NCBI GenBank assembly: GCA_020310875.1
Contig: CM035423.1
Coordinates: forward strand, 121,723,222 to 121,787,221
DNA: 64,000 bases
From: Ceratopteris richardii
Taxonomy: Eukaryota; Streptophyta; Polypodiopsida; Polypodiales; Pteridaceae
Reading direction: 5' to 3'
Shown here: piece by piece, positions 1-14,456 of the stretch
How positions within the stretch are numbered: the first letter of the stretch is position 1
Layout of the letters: each line of letters begins with the position of its first letter
Program-made: the position numbers and the translations under genes
Notes under the pieces: generated by a model
Seen by the model: the letters and a program-made list of their open reading frames with translations, nothing else
The model's database searches: none
Told to the model about the DNA's origin: nothing

Positions 1-371
1 TTGTTTGATGCCGTCTCTTTTTCATATGTATTGCATAACTTCTTCCAAAGTTCCTCTACACTTTCATAGTCTAATACTGTAAAGTAAACATTATTTACCA
101 GGTGCAAGAAAATGGTAGACCTGGCCATTTCATCTAACTCATCCCAATCATTTTCATCCATATCAGCAGGCTTCTTTGAAATCCCATTTACTGGCTTCCA
201 TTGCCTCCTTTGAATCAACACATCTTTAATCGGATTCTTCCATAGAGCAAAGTTTGTGCCATCAAATTTTCGGATCTCAAAATGGTCTTTGCCCTACAAG
301 TTATAGCTCCTCCTCAGAACACTGGCAGTAGAACCTGATCCACTAGATGTGCCTAAGACCTCTGATACCAT
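1..371 (-). pseudogene. Ty1/copia gag N-terminus (partial, runs off window start)
   Basis: Read on the minus strand, a frame starts at ATG 371-369 and stays open to position 1 except for one TAG at 296-294. It contains the copia gag signature KFDGTNFALWKN and the later segment EELWKKLCNTYEKE, which match the N-terminal half of plant copia gag (UBN2/DUF4219-type nucleocapsid precursor). The start codon overlaps a primer-binding site at 370-359, so this is the 5' end of an element whose 5' LTR lies to the right (above 371) and whose body lies beyond the window. Gag would package element RNA in cytoplasmic particles. The single internal stop suggests a decaying but fairly recent copy. Confidence 0.75.
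359..370 (-). promoter_or_regulatory. tRNA-iMet primer-binding site of the copia element
   Basis: The minus strand reads TGGTATCAGAGG, the usual plant copia primer-binding site complementary to initiator tRNA-Met (TGGTATCAGAGC) with a last-base change. It lies directly upstream of the gag frame. The adjoining LTR must therefore lie at higher coordinates, though its outer edge could not be found. Confidence 0.75.
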
Positions 372-1261
372 GATGGTAGAGAACTGAATAGAATGATAAT
401 GGAGCTAGAAGAGTCCAAACACCAACAAATAAGTGTATCAAGGAGTAAATCGACCACTCTATGGTTGACAAAACCAGAAATCTGGAAACATTTTGCCAGA
501 GTATCCTTTGCAAAATGAGCATATGACGAGTGTCAAAATATCATAAAATTGCAAGTACTCACATGTTTACCTGCATAGTGAATCAATGACTCCACTGCAT
601 ATAATTACCCAATAGAAGCCAACTAGGCTTATCGAGCACTTGAGAACAACTATCATACATCTCCTATGGCAAGGCTGGCTAACTCTTCCACCTGCATCAC
701 CGAAGAGACTCCAACATCTGGGTGTCTCCCAATTAATAAAACCTCACCATGAACCTCTTTTTCAAACGTAAAAGTATTTATGCAAAAACGTAACCGCTAT
801 ATCAATGACCACATAGATGTACATAAGCGGTATCCAGAGAACCGTACATGGTGTGTATGTGCTCAATATATGAAGTAAAATGACACTAAAAGGTTGAATG
901 CATAGTGCAAAAACTAGCCAACAATGCCTGCAAGTGTATGTCAACTCTGATGTTTTAGGCCCAAAAACTTGCATAAATTTGCAGCGGCTGCTCCCACCAA
1001 AACTAGAAACCTTTCAAGAAACCTGTGAGTGTGGCTGAAAATATAGCCCCAAAGTTTGATATTTGTTGTCAAAGAAGTATAAAGAACACTCTTCTTGATG
1101 TTCTTCAACTTATATGAAGAGAACTATGTGCGAAAGTACTCCCAAATTGCTCCAAAAGACACCCCAAAAATGCTTCAGAAACAGGCCTTGAAAGCAAAGA
1201 ATGAAGCTTTGAGGGGCCAAAACATGTTCAAGGAAATGTTAACCTTAGTCTATCCCCTTCT

Positions 1262-1372
1262 TTAGACACCACAAGAGTGTAGCTTAGTGGCAAGAGATTG
1301 CCACAGTTAAGCCAGCTCCGGGGGGAACAGTACTGGGATGGGTGACCTCCCGAGAAGTATGAGGAACCTCTA
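1262..1372 (+). repeat. 5S-rRNA-like sequence with a tRNA-like A box (Pol III-derived repeat or relic)
   Basis: The segment around 1300-1365 resembles the 3' half of plant 5S rRNA. It has AGTTAAGCC (5S A-box region), then GTACTGGGATGGGTGACCTCC (intermediate element and C box), then GAGAAGT. Just before it, TAGCTTAGTGG fits a tRNA A-box consensus. The 5' third of 5S rRNA is missing and several stem positions differ, so it is not a working 5S gene. It sits between two minus-strand copia primer-binding sites and is antisense to them. It could be a SINE3-like element or a 5S relic picked up by a retroelement. Confidence 0.55.
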
Positions 1373-1561
1373 TCTTCCTTGATCATTGAGGTCCTCCCTT
1401 GCGTGCAGCCAACAGCACCAACGGTGACTTCGATGACTCGGATGACAAGGTATGCCAAGGTCTATGCCTTGGTCGCCACCTTATCCTAAGCCTTGGAGAA
1501 ATCCGGGGGGGGGGGTGCTCGCTTCACTTGCACAAAAGGAACAAAGCTTTTTCCTCGGAAT

Positions 1562-1850
1562 GCTCTGATACCAGTGAAGTAATTTGATGGCGATGCACCA
1601 CAGTGTGTTCTCCTTCTTGAGAGCTTCACAACGATGTCTCCGAAGTAGAAACTAGGCTCCTAGTGTCGCACACAGTACTTTGCACATAGACTATAAAATA
1701 CGCAGAGAACACAGTACACAGGGAGCACAAAGACAGACTTCTTAGGTCTTACAAATGCGGTCGAATTTACAGTCTCTAATTGACCTAGCCACTATATGTT
1801 TTATTAAAGAACATATACAAATAAGGTTCCAGTGGCCATTCGGCCTTTCA
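1562..1850 (-). mobile_element. Second copia LTR end with primer-binding site
   Basis: The minus strand has TGGTATCAGAGC at 1573-1562, a perfect initiator-tRNA-Met primer-binding site, directly after a sequence that behaves like an LTR 3' end. About 110 bp further up (1690-1700) the minus strand has TATTTTATAG, a possible LTR TATA box. No gag frame follows below 1562; instead the 5S-like sequence is found. This is probably a solo or short (TRIM-like) LTR remnant. The outer boundary near 1850 is a guess. Confidence 0.45.
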
Positions 1851-2765
1851 CATGGACACTAATGGTAACTATTGCTGAGTGGGTAAGTGATATAGCCATG
1901 CTAAAATGGGTGCATAATAAAATGAGAAGGAGTGGGTGCCTCGAGGGATGGTAGTGATGTAATGCTAGGACTGAAGTGTGAAGGAGCCAAACATCAAGGA
2001 AGCAGAAAAATAGGGGTGGCTATGGATGAAACAATAGAGAGGGTTAGCTATGCAAATGTCATACAATGGTTGGGTGGAGAAGGGGCTACAAAAGAGGAAA
2101 TGAAAAATTAATGAGTTAAGATGTGTTAGTAGGCAATCGCTTCACAATAGCTAAACATGTGTTGGCAGTAAGCAATAGTCTCTTCACACGACAATCTTGA
2201 ATATACGTAAGGCAGAGTGTGATAGGTAGCTTCACCTGAACCAATGCCAGTGGCAATGATGGAGGCAGTGAGGGAACCAAATGCGAAGTGGGGAAATGAG
2301 CAAAGGGCTGCATGAACATCAGCACCCTTGGGTTAAGCCAAAAGGATGGAGGCCAAATGCCATAGATTAGCCTTACGAAGGCTATCCTCAGGAAGAAGAT
2401 CTATAAGAGCAACAAGTAATAGGGCTAAATGTAAGCATAGGAAGAGTGATGAGGATAGATGACTATGGCCAACTATGGATGTAGAAGGAGGACAGGGGGC
2501 TATCAAAAATGTATGGCTATCTATGCTATGTATCGGATGACCATTGGAATCCAGAGAGTGTGTTTGAGTTGCGGATAAGGTATGTATTCCAAGGGGAGGT
2601 ACACTAGGGCCATACATGGAAGACCTAGATAAGGACGAACATGGGAAAGGAGGGATGATTGGATTGACTACCAAGCGGATGTGTTGGGACACATGGAGGA
2701 TAAGGATGGGTAATAGGAGGACTCAAAATGAGATGGGGAAGAGTCCTCGGGTGGAGGATGGGAGT
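1851..2765. other. No recognisable gene
   Basis: Mostly unique sequence with short open frames only (for example 2333-2692 minus) that show no domain signature. Nothing here can be supported as a gene. Confidence 0.5.
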
Positions 2766-3600
2766 GTTGGATCAACAAGGTTTCATTATGCTTGAGGTGT
2801 ACATGATCTTCATCAAACTTGTCATTGGAATGATGCCACATATACTCCTTGTAGAGTTTTATTTACATTCATTTGTTGTGTTGAGAGTTTGATCATAGGA
2901 ACACCTTCTTATGTAATTCCCAAAGTATTTATCTTTGTAAGAAGTAAGAGTAAAAGGTCTGAAAGCCAAGAGTTAGAACTAGTTGGGATTGATTCTCAAT
3001 TAATCAATCAAAAGGTAGATGTGATTTCAAATTTCCCTTTTCCTAGATTGTAGGAAATGATTCCAATCAATCTAAACTTAGAAATCTACCTAATTTCGAA
3101 TTCAAATCCTTCAAGAAAAAATGTGGCCATGTAACCAAGACTCTATATAAAGACTTCACAACATTTGTACATTAAGTATCATGATGATTTGAAGCAGTAC
3201 ATATACTTTTTGTTCATTGCTTGGTGCCTCTTCAATTTACTACTCCTTCTTCCTCAGATTGACTCAACTTGCAAAGAGTGCTCCTCTCTCTAAATAACTT
3301 GAAATCTAGTGATTAAGGTCTAACTAGAAAGGTATTACTCTCTAACTTATGCCTACAAAGTTTCAGATCATTTGATTCATTATTTTCAGATATATTAGGG
3401 TCATTCTCTGCAACTCCCTAAAATTTTTCGGGAGGACACCATAGTGTTAAGGTGATTTCTACTTGTATTGTTCATATAAATTAGGGATTTTATGCATTAG
3501 AGCAATCCAACCCTATGTATGAAACTCCCTTGAGAGGAATTTTTCCAATTGTTACTATGTTGGCTTCTCTTAGTGTTTGAAGTCACAACCTCCATCCATT
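2766..3600 (+). mobile_element. Probable 5' LTR of the copia element at 3.7-6.2 kb
   Basis: A TGTTGGATCAACAAGG start at 2766 fits a copia LTR terminus, and CTCTATATAAAGACTT at about 3140 is a good TATA box in the middle of the interval. The gag of a plus-strand copia element begins just downstream. I could not find a convincing primer-binding site or the LTR 3' end, and the matching 3' LTR is not in the window, so the assignment rests on position, TATA and terminus only. Confidence 0.4.
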
Positions 3601-3685
3601 TTTAAAAGGTTTTTGTGAGCTAGTCATTGTGCAAGTTATCTGTTTTGCATCAACTTGTTCTTGTTGATGTTCCAAAGTACCTATT

Positions 3686-6228
3686 GTGTTTTATTGCAAT
3701 AAAACAAGCTTCCAAGGTCTAATTTACATATCCAAAGATCTAGGTCTGGTCTTAATTTCTTGTCAATCTTTTACCAGAGCCTATGATCTCATCATGGATG
3801 TGCAAACTCCAGACTTCAACATCTTTCTCGAACAACTCTTCAATCATGAGGCCAACAATAGCATAATAGAAGGTAGCTCCTCATGGTAATTCAACTAGTG
3901 CTCTATATGCAGATAAGAAGGACAAGAAGCTAAAAGGCAAAAAGAAGGAAGAAGATGAAGATGAGAGTTCCCAAGCCAACTTTGCAGGCAAGAGCAAGCG
4001 GAAAGGGAAGAAGAAAGGACCAAAGCATGACAAGAACAAAGGCCAAAATGTTCAACCTTGTGCTATTTGTGATAAGACCAACCACACCACTCAAAATTGC
4101 TAGTTCAATGGAAAGACCCAAAAAGGAAGTGGAAGAGGTGAATATGGCAGCAATAGAGGTAGAGGTGGACACAACTTCAACAATAACAATAGAGGCCATA
4201 ATAGAAGGGACTACAAACATTATTCTGAAGATCAACAACATGAAGACTCATTGATCTTGATTAATCTAAGTCACACAAAAAGTTAAAAGATGATCATTTA
4301 TTCTACATATATTCAAGATGCTCAAATCATGTTGCAGGCAACATTGCTCTTTTATCTGACTTGGAAAATCCAAAGTATAGACATGAAGTTTGAACAGGGG
4401 ATGATACAAAGCATAGTGTGGAGAAGATTGGTAATGTCAAAGCTTCCAATGGTAGGGGAACTATTTTGAGCAAGGTACTCTATGTTCCTACTATTAAAAA
4501 AAACCTACTAAGTGTAGGCCAAAGAGTTGAGAAAGGCTTGCAAGTTAGGTTCATCCAACATGGAGCTTTTGTGGAAGATCCATGTGAAGGCTTCAAGAAG
4601 ACAACCAGAGGTGAGAAGCATGGTAGGCTCTTTGCTTTTGAATTAGGAGAAACCAAAAACATAGCTATATTCAACTTTGGGTCTCAAACCCTAAGTGAGT
4701 TTGAATTGTGGCATAAAAGGCTAGCTCATGTGAATGAAAGGACATTGAAAGATATATGCAAGGATCAAAGTGTTCTTGGATTGCCAAACATATCAAAGCA
4801 ACACATGATCAACAGATGTGATGCATGTCAGATTGAGAAGGCACGAAGACAACCAATCAATCACAAAGGCTACATCCACAACAACTTATTGGACTTAGTA
4901 CATATAGATGTATGGGGACCAAGTCAAGAACCTTCATTCGCAGGATCAAGGTATTATGTCTCATTTATTGATGACCATAGTAGATGGACTATTCTATACT
5001 TTATCAAAAGTAAGAATGAGGTGTTTGATTGCTTCAAAAAGTATCTAGGACATGTGGAGAATCATACAGGTAAATCCCTCAAGAACCTCAAATTTGATGG
5101 AGGGGAGAATACTTTTCCATAGAGTTTGATGAGTTCTTGTAGGATAAAGGTATCAAAAGGGAAGTGACTACGAGGTATTCTCCTTAACTAAATGGAATTG
5201 TAGAGAGAAGAAACAAGACATTGGTTGGATCAACTAGAACAATTCTTGAAGAGGAGAGGTTGCCACATTATCTATGGGAAGAGGCTATTTCAACTATTGT
5301 GTACTTTGTCAATAGACTACCATCCAAATCACTTCAAGGTATGAATCCTTATGAATCATGGTATGGAAGAAAACCCATTCTTGGACATTGCAAGGTGTTT
5401 CGTTGTTTATCTTATGTTCATGTACCATCACAAATAAGAGGTAAGCTAGATAAAAGGGCAACAAAGGTAGTGTTTATTGGGTATGATTGAACTTAGATGG
5501 GTTACAGGTTCTATAAACCTTTAACCAAGCAATTCACTACAAATAAAGATGTTGTGTTTGAAGACCATAGGTGTTGGTATGATGAAGATAAGAAAAAGTT
5601 AACTCTACCATACAATCTTGATTTTGGTTCTCATCAATAAGAAATCAAGCATGATACACATGTCTAAGATCCAAGAAGTAATACAAATGATGACAAAGAT
5701 GAAAAGGAAAATGATTTGAAACTATGGAAGTCAAGAGGCAAAGCAAAGATGCAGGAGTGTGGAGAATGTTCCAAGCAAGCACCTAGAAGATCAACAAGGG
5801 AGAAAAGACCACCACGAAGGTATGGATATGGTTCCACATTTGTTACAAAGCATTCAATCTACTTGGAAAAAGACTCAATTTCAGAGGAACCCTCAACCTA
5901 TGAAGAGGCAAAGGGAAACCCCAATTGGGAAAATGCCATGAAAGAAGAAATCGATGCATTGAAGGAGATGGACCCTTGGGATTTGGTTCCAATGTCATCC
6001 AATCAAAAGGTAATTGGTTGCAGATGGGTATACAAACTTAAAAGAAACTCACATGGATTACCTTGCAGGTACAAGGCAAGAGTAGTTGCGAAAGGATGCT
6101 CACAAAATCATCATAAAGACTATGAGGAAACATTCTCACCCGTTGCAAAGATGACTACAATCAGAACATTGCTAAGTGTAGCTACTAAGGAATTGGAGAC
6201 TCCTCCAACTTGATGTAAAAAATGCATT
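3686..6228 (+). pseudogene. Degenerate Ty1/copia polyprotein (gag-PR-IN-RT), cut inside RT
   Basis: Several frames joined by stops and shifts give a copia order. A lysine/glycine-rich gag tail precedes a CCHC knuckle CAICDKTNHTTQNC near 4061. A weak protease remnant follows (GDDTKHS near 4398). Next come the GAG-pre-integrase motif WHKRLAHVNERTL (4709) with CDACQIEKA (4825), the integrase core LDLVHIDVWGPS with FIDDHSR, and the integrase C-terminus YLWEEAISTIVYFVNRLPSKS. The RT start is [20 protein letters not shown] and [16 protein letters not shown]. At the usual LDVKNAF motif the sequence stops and a CACTA terminus begins, so the polymerase fingers are present but the catalytic YVDD and RNase H are gone. 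Many stops show it is dead. Confidence 0.85.
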
Positions 6229-6470
6229 CACTACAACACATCAAGGGCATACCGACGTTTTGCATATGGACGGTCATGCCTCGGCATCAGTATGACCGTT
6301 GCAAATGTTTGAAAAACCATGGAGGCAATATCGACAATCATTTAATCCTCAGAAACTTAGTGCTGGTATACACATCCGTATAAGCATCGATAATCTACTG
6401 GAAGTTATCGATGCTTATACCAATGCCTATATTGGTGCTCATACCGACGTAGTATTTTAACCAAACCCAA
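6229..6470 (+). mobile_element. CACTA (En/Spm-type) transposon terminus inserted in copia RT
   Basis: CACTACAACACATCAAGG at 6229 begins exactly where the copia RT frame breaks. The next 240 bp are rich in inverted and repeated short motifs, as expected of CACTA subterminal regions. CATACCGACG occurs near 6249 and again near 6440. CGGTCAT pairs with ATGACCG around 6270-6300. A perfect 16-bp stem GTATAAGCATCGATAA (6378-6393) faces its reverse complement at 6405-6420 with an 11-nt loop. These are probable transposase-binding arrays. The opposite terminus was not found, perhaps because of the repeat expansion that follows. Confidence 0.65.
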
Positions 6471-6689
6471 GAGCCAAAATTGGACATTTTCTCGCGTTTT
6501 GAAACAAAGCCTTCTACTGTCAAGTTTGTGTGAGTGAGCTACATCTCTCTCCTTCTCTCTCTTTCTCTATTTCTCTCTACGCACACCTCTCTATTTCTCT
6601 AGATCTAAAATTTTGGTAAGTATCGCACATACTGTAGCACTCTTTTCTCTTTCTTTATGTTTTCCCTTTTCTAATTTATCTTCTCTTTA

Positions 6690-6784
6690 GTCTTGCAAGA
6701 GCTTTCGACATCAGGTCTTTGGAATTCGATGAAGGACAACATTAAGTGTACTTTGACGATAATGATCCAAACAGTTACATCGAT
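6690..6784 (+). pseudogene. Possible exon of a CACTA-borne gene
   Basis: Within the element starting at 6229, an acceptor-like TTCTCTTTAG is followed by a short frame reading ARAFDIRSLEFDEGQH, a TAA, then VYFDDNDPNSYID. It ends at a consensus donor GTAAGT at 6785. The acidic composition and position near the left end would suit a first coding exon of a transposon accessory protein, but I do not recognise the family. The single internal stop argues for decay. Confidence 0.3.
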
Positions 6785-6891
6785 GTAAGTGATTGTTTTG
6801 TTTTTGATTGACATAGAGAGAGAGAGATGAAAGAGAGAGACAGAGAGAGATCTAGGGAAACATAAAGAGAGAGAGAGAAAGAGAGAGACAT

Positions 6892-8312
6892 ATACATATA
6901 CATACACACTCACATATGTATACACACACATATGTGCATACACACATGCATATGCATACATACATACACACACATATGCATATACATACACACATGCATA
7001 TACATACATACATACACACATGCATATACATATACATACATACATACACATGCACACATACACATATGCATATGCATACATACATACACCCACAAATGCA
7101 TATACATACATACATACACACATGCATATGCATATACATACACACACATGTATACATACATACACGCACATGCATATACATGCACACATATGTGCATACA
7201 CACATGCATATGCATACATACATACACACACATATGCATACATACATGTACACACACATGTATACATACACACATGCATATGCATACAGACATATGCTTA
7301 CATACACACACATGTATATATAGATGCATATGCATACATACATACACACACATATGCATATACATACACACATGCATATGCATACATACATACACACACA
7401 TATGCATACATACACATGCATATACATACACACATATGTTCATACACACATGCATATGCATACATACATACACACATATATGCATACATACACACACATA
7501 TGCATATACATACGCACATGCATATACATACACCCATATGTGCATACACACATGCATATGCATACATACATACACACATGCATACATACACACACATGTA
7601 TACATACATGCATATGCATACATACATACACACACATATGCATATACATCCACACATGCATATACATACAAACATATGTGCATACACACATGCATATGCA
7701 TACATACAGACACACACATATGCATACATACAAACACATGTATACATACATGCATATTCATAAAAACATACGCACACATATGCATATACATACACACATG
7801 CATATACATACACACATATGTGCATACAAACATGCATATGCATACATACATACATACATACACATATGCATATATACACACACATGCATACATACGTGCA
7901 TATGCATACATACATACACACACATGCATATACATACACACATGCATATACATACACACATATGTGCATACACACATTCATATGCATACATACATAGAGA
8001 CACATATGCATACATACACACACATGTATACATACATGCATATACATGCATGCATACACACACATATGCATATATATACACACATATGTGCATACATACA
8101 TGCATATGCATACATACATACACACACATATGCATACATACACACACATGTATACATACATGCATATTCATACATACATACATGTACACACACACATACA
8201 CACACATGCACACACACACATACATACACACATTATACATACACACATATAAATACACACACATACATACACACATATACATACACACACATATATACAC
8301 ACATATATAAAT
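6892..8312. repeat. 1.4-kb CATA/CACA/TGCA complex repeat, strictly alternating purine/pyrimidine
   Basis: About 1.4 kb made almost only of CACA, CATA, TGCA and CATATG steps, so purines and pyrimidines alternate nearly throughout. A larger period is visible. The phrase CATATGTGCATAC or a near copy recurs near 6930, 7188, 7436, 7535, 7674, 7816, 7958 and 8084, often about 140 bp apart. Stop codons all have the form YRR and so cannot occur in alternating sequence; this is why long open frames exist in every frame. None is a gene. Confidence 0.9.
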
Positions 8313-8830
<518 letters not shown>

Positions 8831-9999
8831 GCTAGAAGTGATGTATGTAAAGCAATTGACACAGAAGGCATGAACATTCTTGGAGTTAGAGTAACCAAGA
8901 GAGAGCATAGTCTACACTAGGAGAGAAGAGCAAGAGACCTAGAACGTGTGTGACATAGAGAAACAAGTGTGTAAGAAGGGTGATCTAGTGTGCAGAGAGA
9001 GAGTGTGTAGCAAACCAATGAAGAATGCAATCAAGGTGGCATAAGGTACCATTGAGGAGGTGTGTGCATTGACAGAAGGTGTCCCATCCTCCTACCCTAT
9101 TGGAAGCTTGAGTGCAAGGTGCACACAAGAGCAAGCTACTAGAGAGGATGGAGGTCCGGTGCGAAGAATGTGGGAGGCATAAAGAACTCTAGGTATCTTA
9201 TAACCTTGTGTGTGTGTGTGTACTATTTGGGATTAAGCACTTTGCACAGAGAACAACTGGTCTTGTTCTAGACATCATCATTGTATTTTCTATTTGTAAT
9301 CAATATAGAGAAGCTTCTAGTGCCTGTGTTTCACTTCTCCTTCCTTCTGCTAGAAATAAAAGAATCCCCCAACAAGCTTAGAGCACAACACACAATACTA
9401 AATGTACTATGAAGTGAATGTACAAAGATAAGTAACCCATTCGGGTTATAGGTGTATGTTTAAGAGGGAAACGAAAACATTGCCTTGGTGATTCTAAGTG
9501 TGTTCGCACATCACCAAAAAAATATATAAAAACATCCAAGATGGTATCTCTCTTTTATCATCTAGGATGTCCTTCTTAAGCTCATAAACAAAGACCAATG
9601 CAAGAAAAAGACCATGTGGCTACATGGATGTCATAAATAGAAGAGAGCCTCATCTCTTGAAGGTCGTGGTAATTCCCATGTTGTGCCTCTTGATTGAATT
9701 TTTAATCTTTTGCTACTCTAAATAGCTTGAAGGAAGAGAATTATATATGTGATTACTCTTATATGAACAACTCAGTAGAAGAAGATTTACACACTAGTTC
9801 TTCAAGAAAAATGAAAAGTAAGAAATGAAACGAAGGTATTTCTCTTCCATAGAAAAGATGATCACTCTCCAAAGGTCTCCATGAATGCTTATGAGGAGGA
9901 TGTTGAGACTAAGAAGGTCACCATAAAACCTAGCCTAGAGCTTGAGGAAGATGATAAGCCATCAAGGTAACCATGGAAGCTTGCTTAGAGCTCCGATAC
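8831..9999. other. Intergenic, LTR-like remnants
   Basis: No gene is supported. The part from 9412 to 9485, read on the minus strand, resembles the copia LTR stretch at 22231-22310 and 27620-27700: a pyrimidine run, then ATACACCTATAACCC, GGGTTACTTATCTTTGTACATTCACTT. AGAATCCCCCAACAAGCTT near 9372 could be an LTR edge on the minus strand. The elements themselves are not reconstructable. Confidence 0.4.
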
Positions 10000-10000
10000 C

Positions 10001-10200
10001 AATGTAGTGAACAAGACTATTAGGATTAGAACATGCTAGAGAGGCGACTATTCACCCAACCATATGGCTCTATATATAGCTACTTGAATCAATAAGGACC
10101 ACAACTATAACAAGAGTCCACCAGTGCATGTGTGATCTCCATCACTTAGCACCTTGTTGTAGAGTCCACTAGTACTACGTGTACTACTGCTCAAGTTAAG
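10001..10200 (-). mobile_element. Copia LTR end with primer-binding site
   Basis: The minus strand reads TTGTTCACTACATTGGTATCGGAGCTC. TGGTATCGGAGC is a one-mismatch copia primer-binding site at about 10013-10002. CTATATATAG at about 10070 could be the LTR TATA box (it is symmetric). No gag frame follows on the minus strand, so this is a solo or truncated LTR. Confidence 0.4.
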
Positions 10201-10337
10201 TCTCTCTATACTAAAGATGATTTAGAAGGATTTAAAACTTTTTGGGTAAAACTCTCTCCCCATACTCCCCATGGGGGTTGAACTCAACATCTCTTCATTT
10301 CCAATCTTGAGTCTTAACCACTAGGCTAAGTGGATTA
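10200..10337 (-). mobile_element. tRNA-derived SINE
   Basis: On the minus strand, TAGCCTAGTGGTTAAGA (10328-10312) is a Pol III A box. GTTGAGTTCAACCCC (10288-10274) is a B box in the right place about 25 nt downstream, followed by a unique body ending in an AT-rich tail near 10200. This is the head of a plant tRNA-related SINE. There is no cloverleaf that would make it a tRNA gene. It sits inside or beside the LTR remnant at 10.0-10.4 kb. Confidence 0.6.
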
Positions 10338-10339
10338 AT

Positions 10340-11585
10340 TTTTTTTAGAGTCCACATGAATGTACACTTAAGTCTAATCTCAAGATCTTTGGCCAAACAT
10401 ATTGGAGCCCAAATGATGTCTGATTTCATATCTGTTTGAACTCCTCAGATCATAGATGTCTTCAAATGAGTTGTAGAATTTAGTGAACAAAATTGTATAA
10501 CCATCTATGATCATGACCCCTTATAGTGACAATCCCTCACATCCTTTAAGGGATGATAGGTTTTCAATTGGACCACCAAGTATCAAAGGAAAACTATAAG
10601 GAATAATTCTTTTCCACAAAACATCCATTTTAAAATGTTCATACACACAATCTTGGTTTTCACTACAGTAAAATAATGTCATAGAAACTCCATAAGAAAG
10701 AGTTTTACATCTTTGCATTATTTAGAGAATATTTCATAGATTTTGTAAAGATGCATATTTTGTTCTTTTTTAACACAAAGTGACAATGCTAAAAGTTGTC
10801 AAATTTTTACAAAAAGTTACCCCCCCCCAAATCATGGTTTTCCTAATGCTATTTTGTATAATAGAGATAAACGTTTTTGTAATAACTTGTGGATATTAAT
10901 ATTTAAAAGAACACTATCACATATTGCTTTTAGTTATGCATTCATCCTAAAAGTAATGATAAAAGTGAAGCAAAAAAATGGCCCTATTCTTTGTTTATTG
11001 TTCTCTTACTCAATAGATAATTCCCAATATTGGGATGAGATACTATCTCGTTTATAGTTTGCATAGTGCATGTGGACATGAAATTTTTTAGGTAGTTTAA
11101 TTTAACAAGATTTCCACTTCTACCACATTAACTCATATCAATATTCCTCTAGTTGATTCATTAAGGCAAAAATATTCACAAATTTCAAAATGTTCATGAG
11201 ATAATTTAGAAGAGTTAAGAATGGTAGATCTTAACTACTAAAAAAAACGGAATTTCATAATAATTCAATCATAATGACTTTATTTGGTTGTATGCCATTA
11301 AAAATAAGACTTAAAAATTTTGAAGACCATCTAGAAGCAAGATTGGCACAATATTAATATGACACATTTAGAATAGTTATAAACTGCCTTACATCCAAAA
11401 ATAGAGTTCACAAAAAGCAAGCTTCATAGTTTGTTGTTGTTTACAAAAAGTGATCATAAAAGATGGATAAAGCATCTACGTAATGGAATTCCCATACAAA
11501 TAGGCAATTTAAAAATCCAAGATGAAATTCTTTAGATGTGAGTGTCTATTTACAAAAATACATGATTCAAAATTCCTAGGGATTA
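10340..11585. other. No recognisable gene
   Basis: AT-rich unique sequence with short frames (10521-10718 minus, 10854-11057 plus) showing no domain signature. A C-run at about 10821 is the only low-complexity feature. Confidence 0.5.
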
Positions 11586-11589
11586 TCCT

Positions 11590-13795
<2,206 letters not shown>

Positions 13796-13799
13796 GTAA

Positions 13800-14456
13800 C
13801 ACTACATCATAACAAACGAGAACAAAGACATGTTCTCTTTTTTATTTGAGAGGAAATGCACAAAATGTTGAGAAAAAGGGTCATTTTCATATTCCACAAT
13901 GGAAAAAATTATTTCTTTTTCAATTAGTACCACGAAAAACCACCATTTTGAAGGAGTAGATTTATGAAGAAGCTAGCTAAATTATATCTAGTGCCAGAAA
14001 AGGCCACCCAATGATTGAGTACCTCCTAGTAGAGTTTCCAATTTCAAAAAGTAGTGGCAATAAATCCAAAAAAGGGAAATACAATCTCTTGATATAGTGC
14101 TTGGCACTCGATGAGAGATTTATGTTCTCATTCTTATTAAAAATTTGAATTATTCAACATGTAAAAATAAAATACACTTTTTGAGGCTCAATATATATAA
14201 TATCCCATCATTTGACACTAGTACAGACATTGGGGGAGCTTTTCTACATACTTCTATTCTAGCTCACCAAGTTGTTCCAATTGCCACTTCAAGAATATGA
14301 ACTTAATCAGCCATAAATGTAAAGCAAACCACACGCCAATCCAACACAAATGCATAGAATGTTAAGTGGGCTAAGCACAAATAACAAAAACTTTGATCCT
14401 TATATTCCAATAATCAAATCATTACAAAAGTATATGTCTAAAGTTCAACAACCCTT
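13800..14456. other. No recognisable gene
   Basis: Unique AT-rich sequence between the tandem array and the 3' end of the methyltransferase-like gene. A 3' untranslated region of that gene may lie at 14300-14456 on the minus strand, but no clear polyadenylation signal stands out. Confidence 0.4.

Noticed and set aside
1262..1372. Functional 5S rRNA gene
   Set aside because: The 5' third is absent and stem positions are changed; only the internal control region is recognisable.
1200..1600. Cassandra-type element (5S inside an LTR)
   Set aside because: The 5S-like text is antisense to the nearby primer-binding site and lies on its internal side, not within the adjoining LTR.
3930..4241. 103-codon minus-strand frame
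   Set aside because: Shadow of the lysine/glycine-rich copia gag tail on the plus strand.
10200..10337. tRNA gene on the minus strand
   Set aside because: A and B boxes are present but acceptor and anticodon stems do not form; it fits a SINE head.
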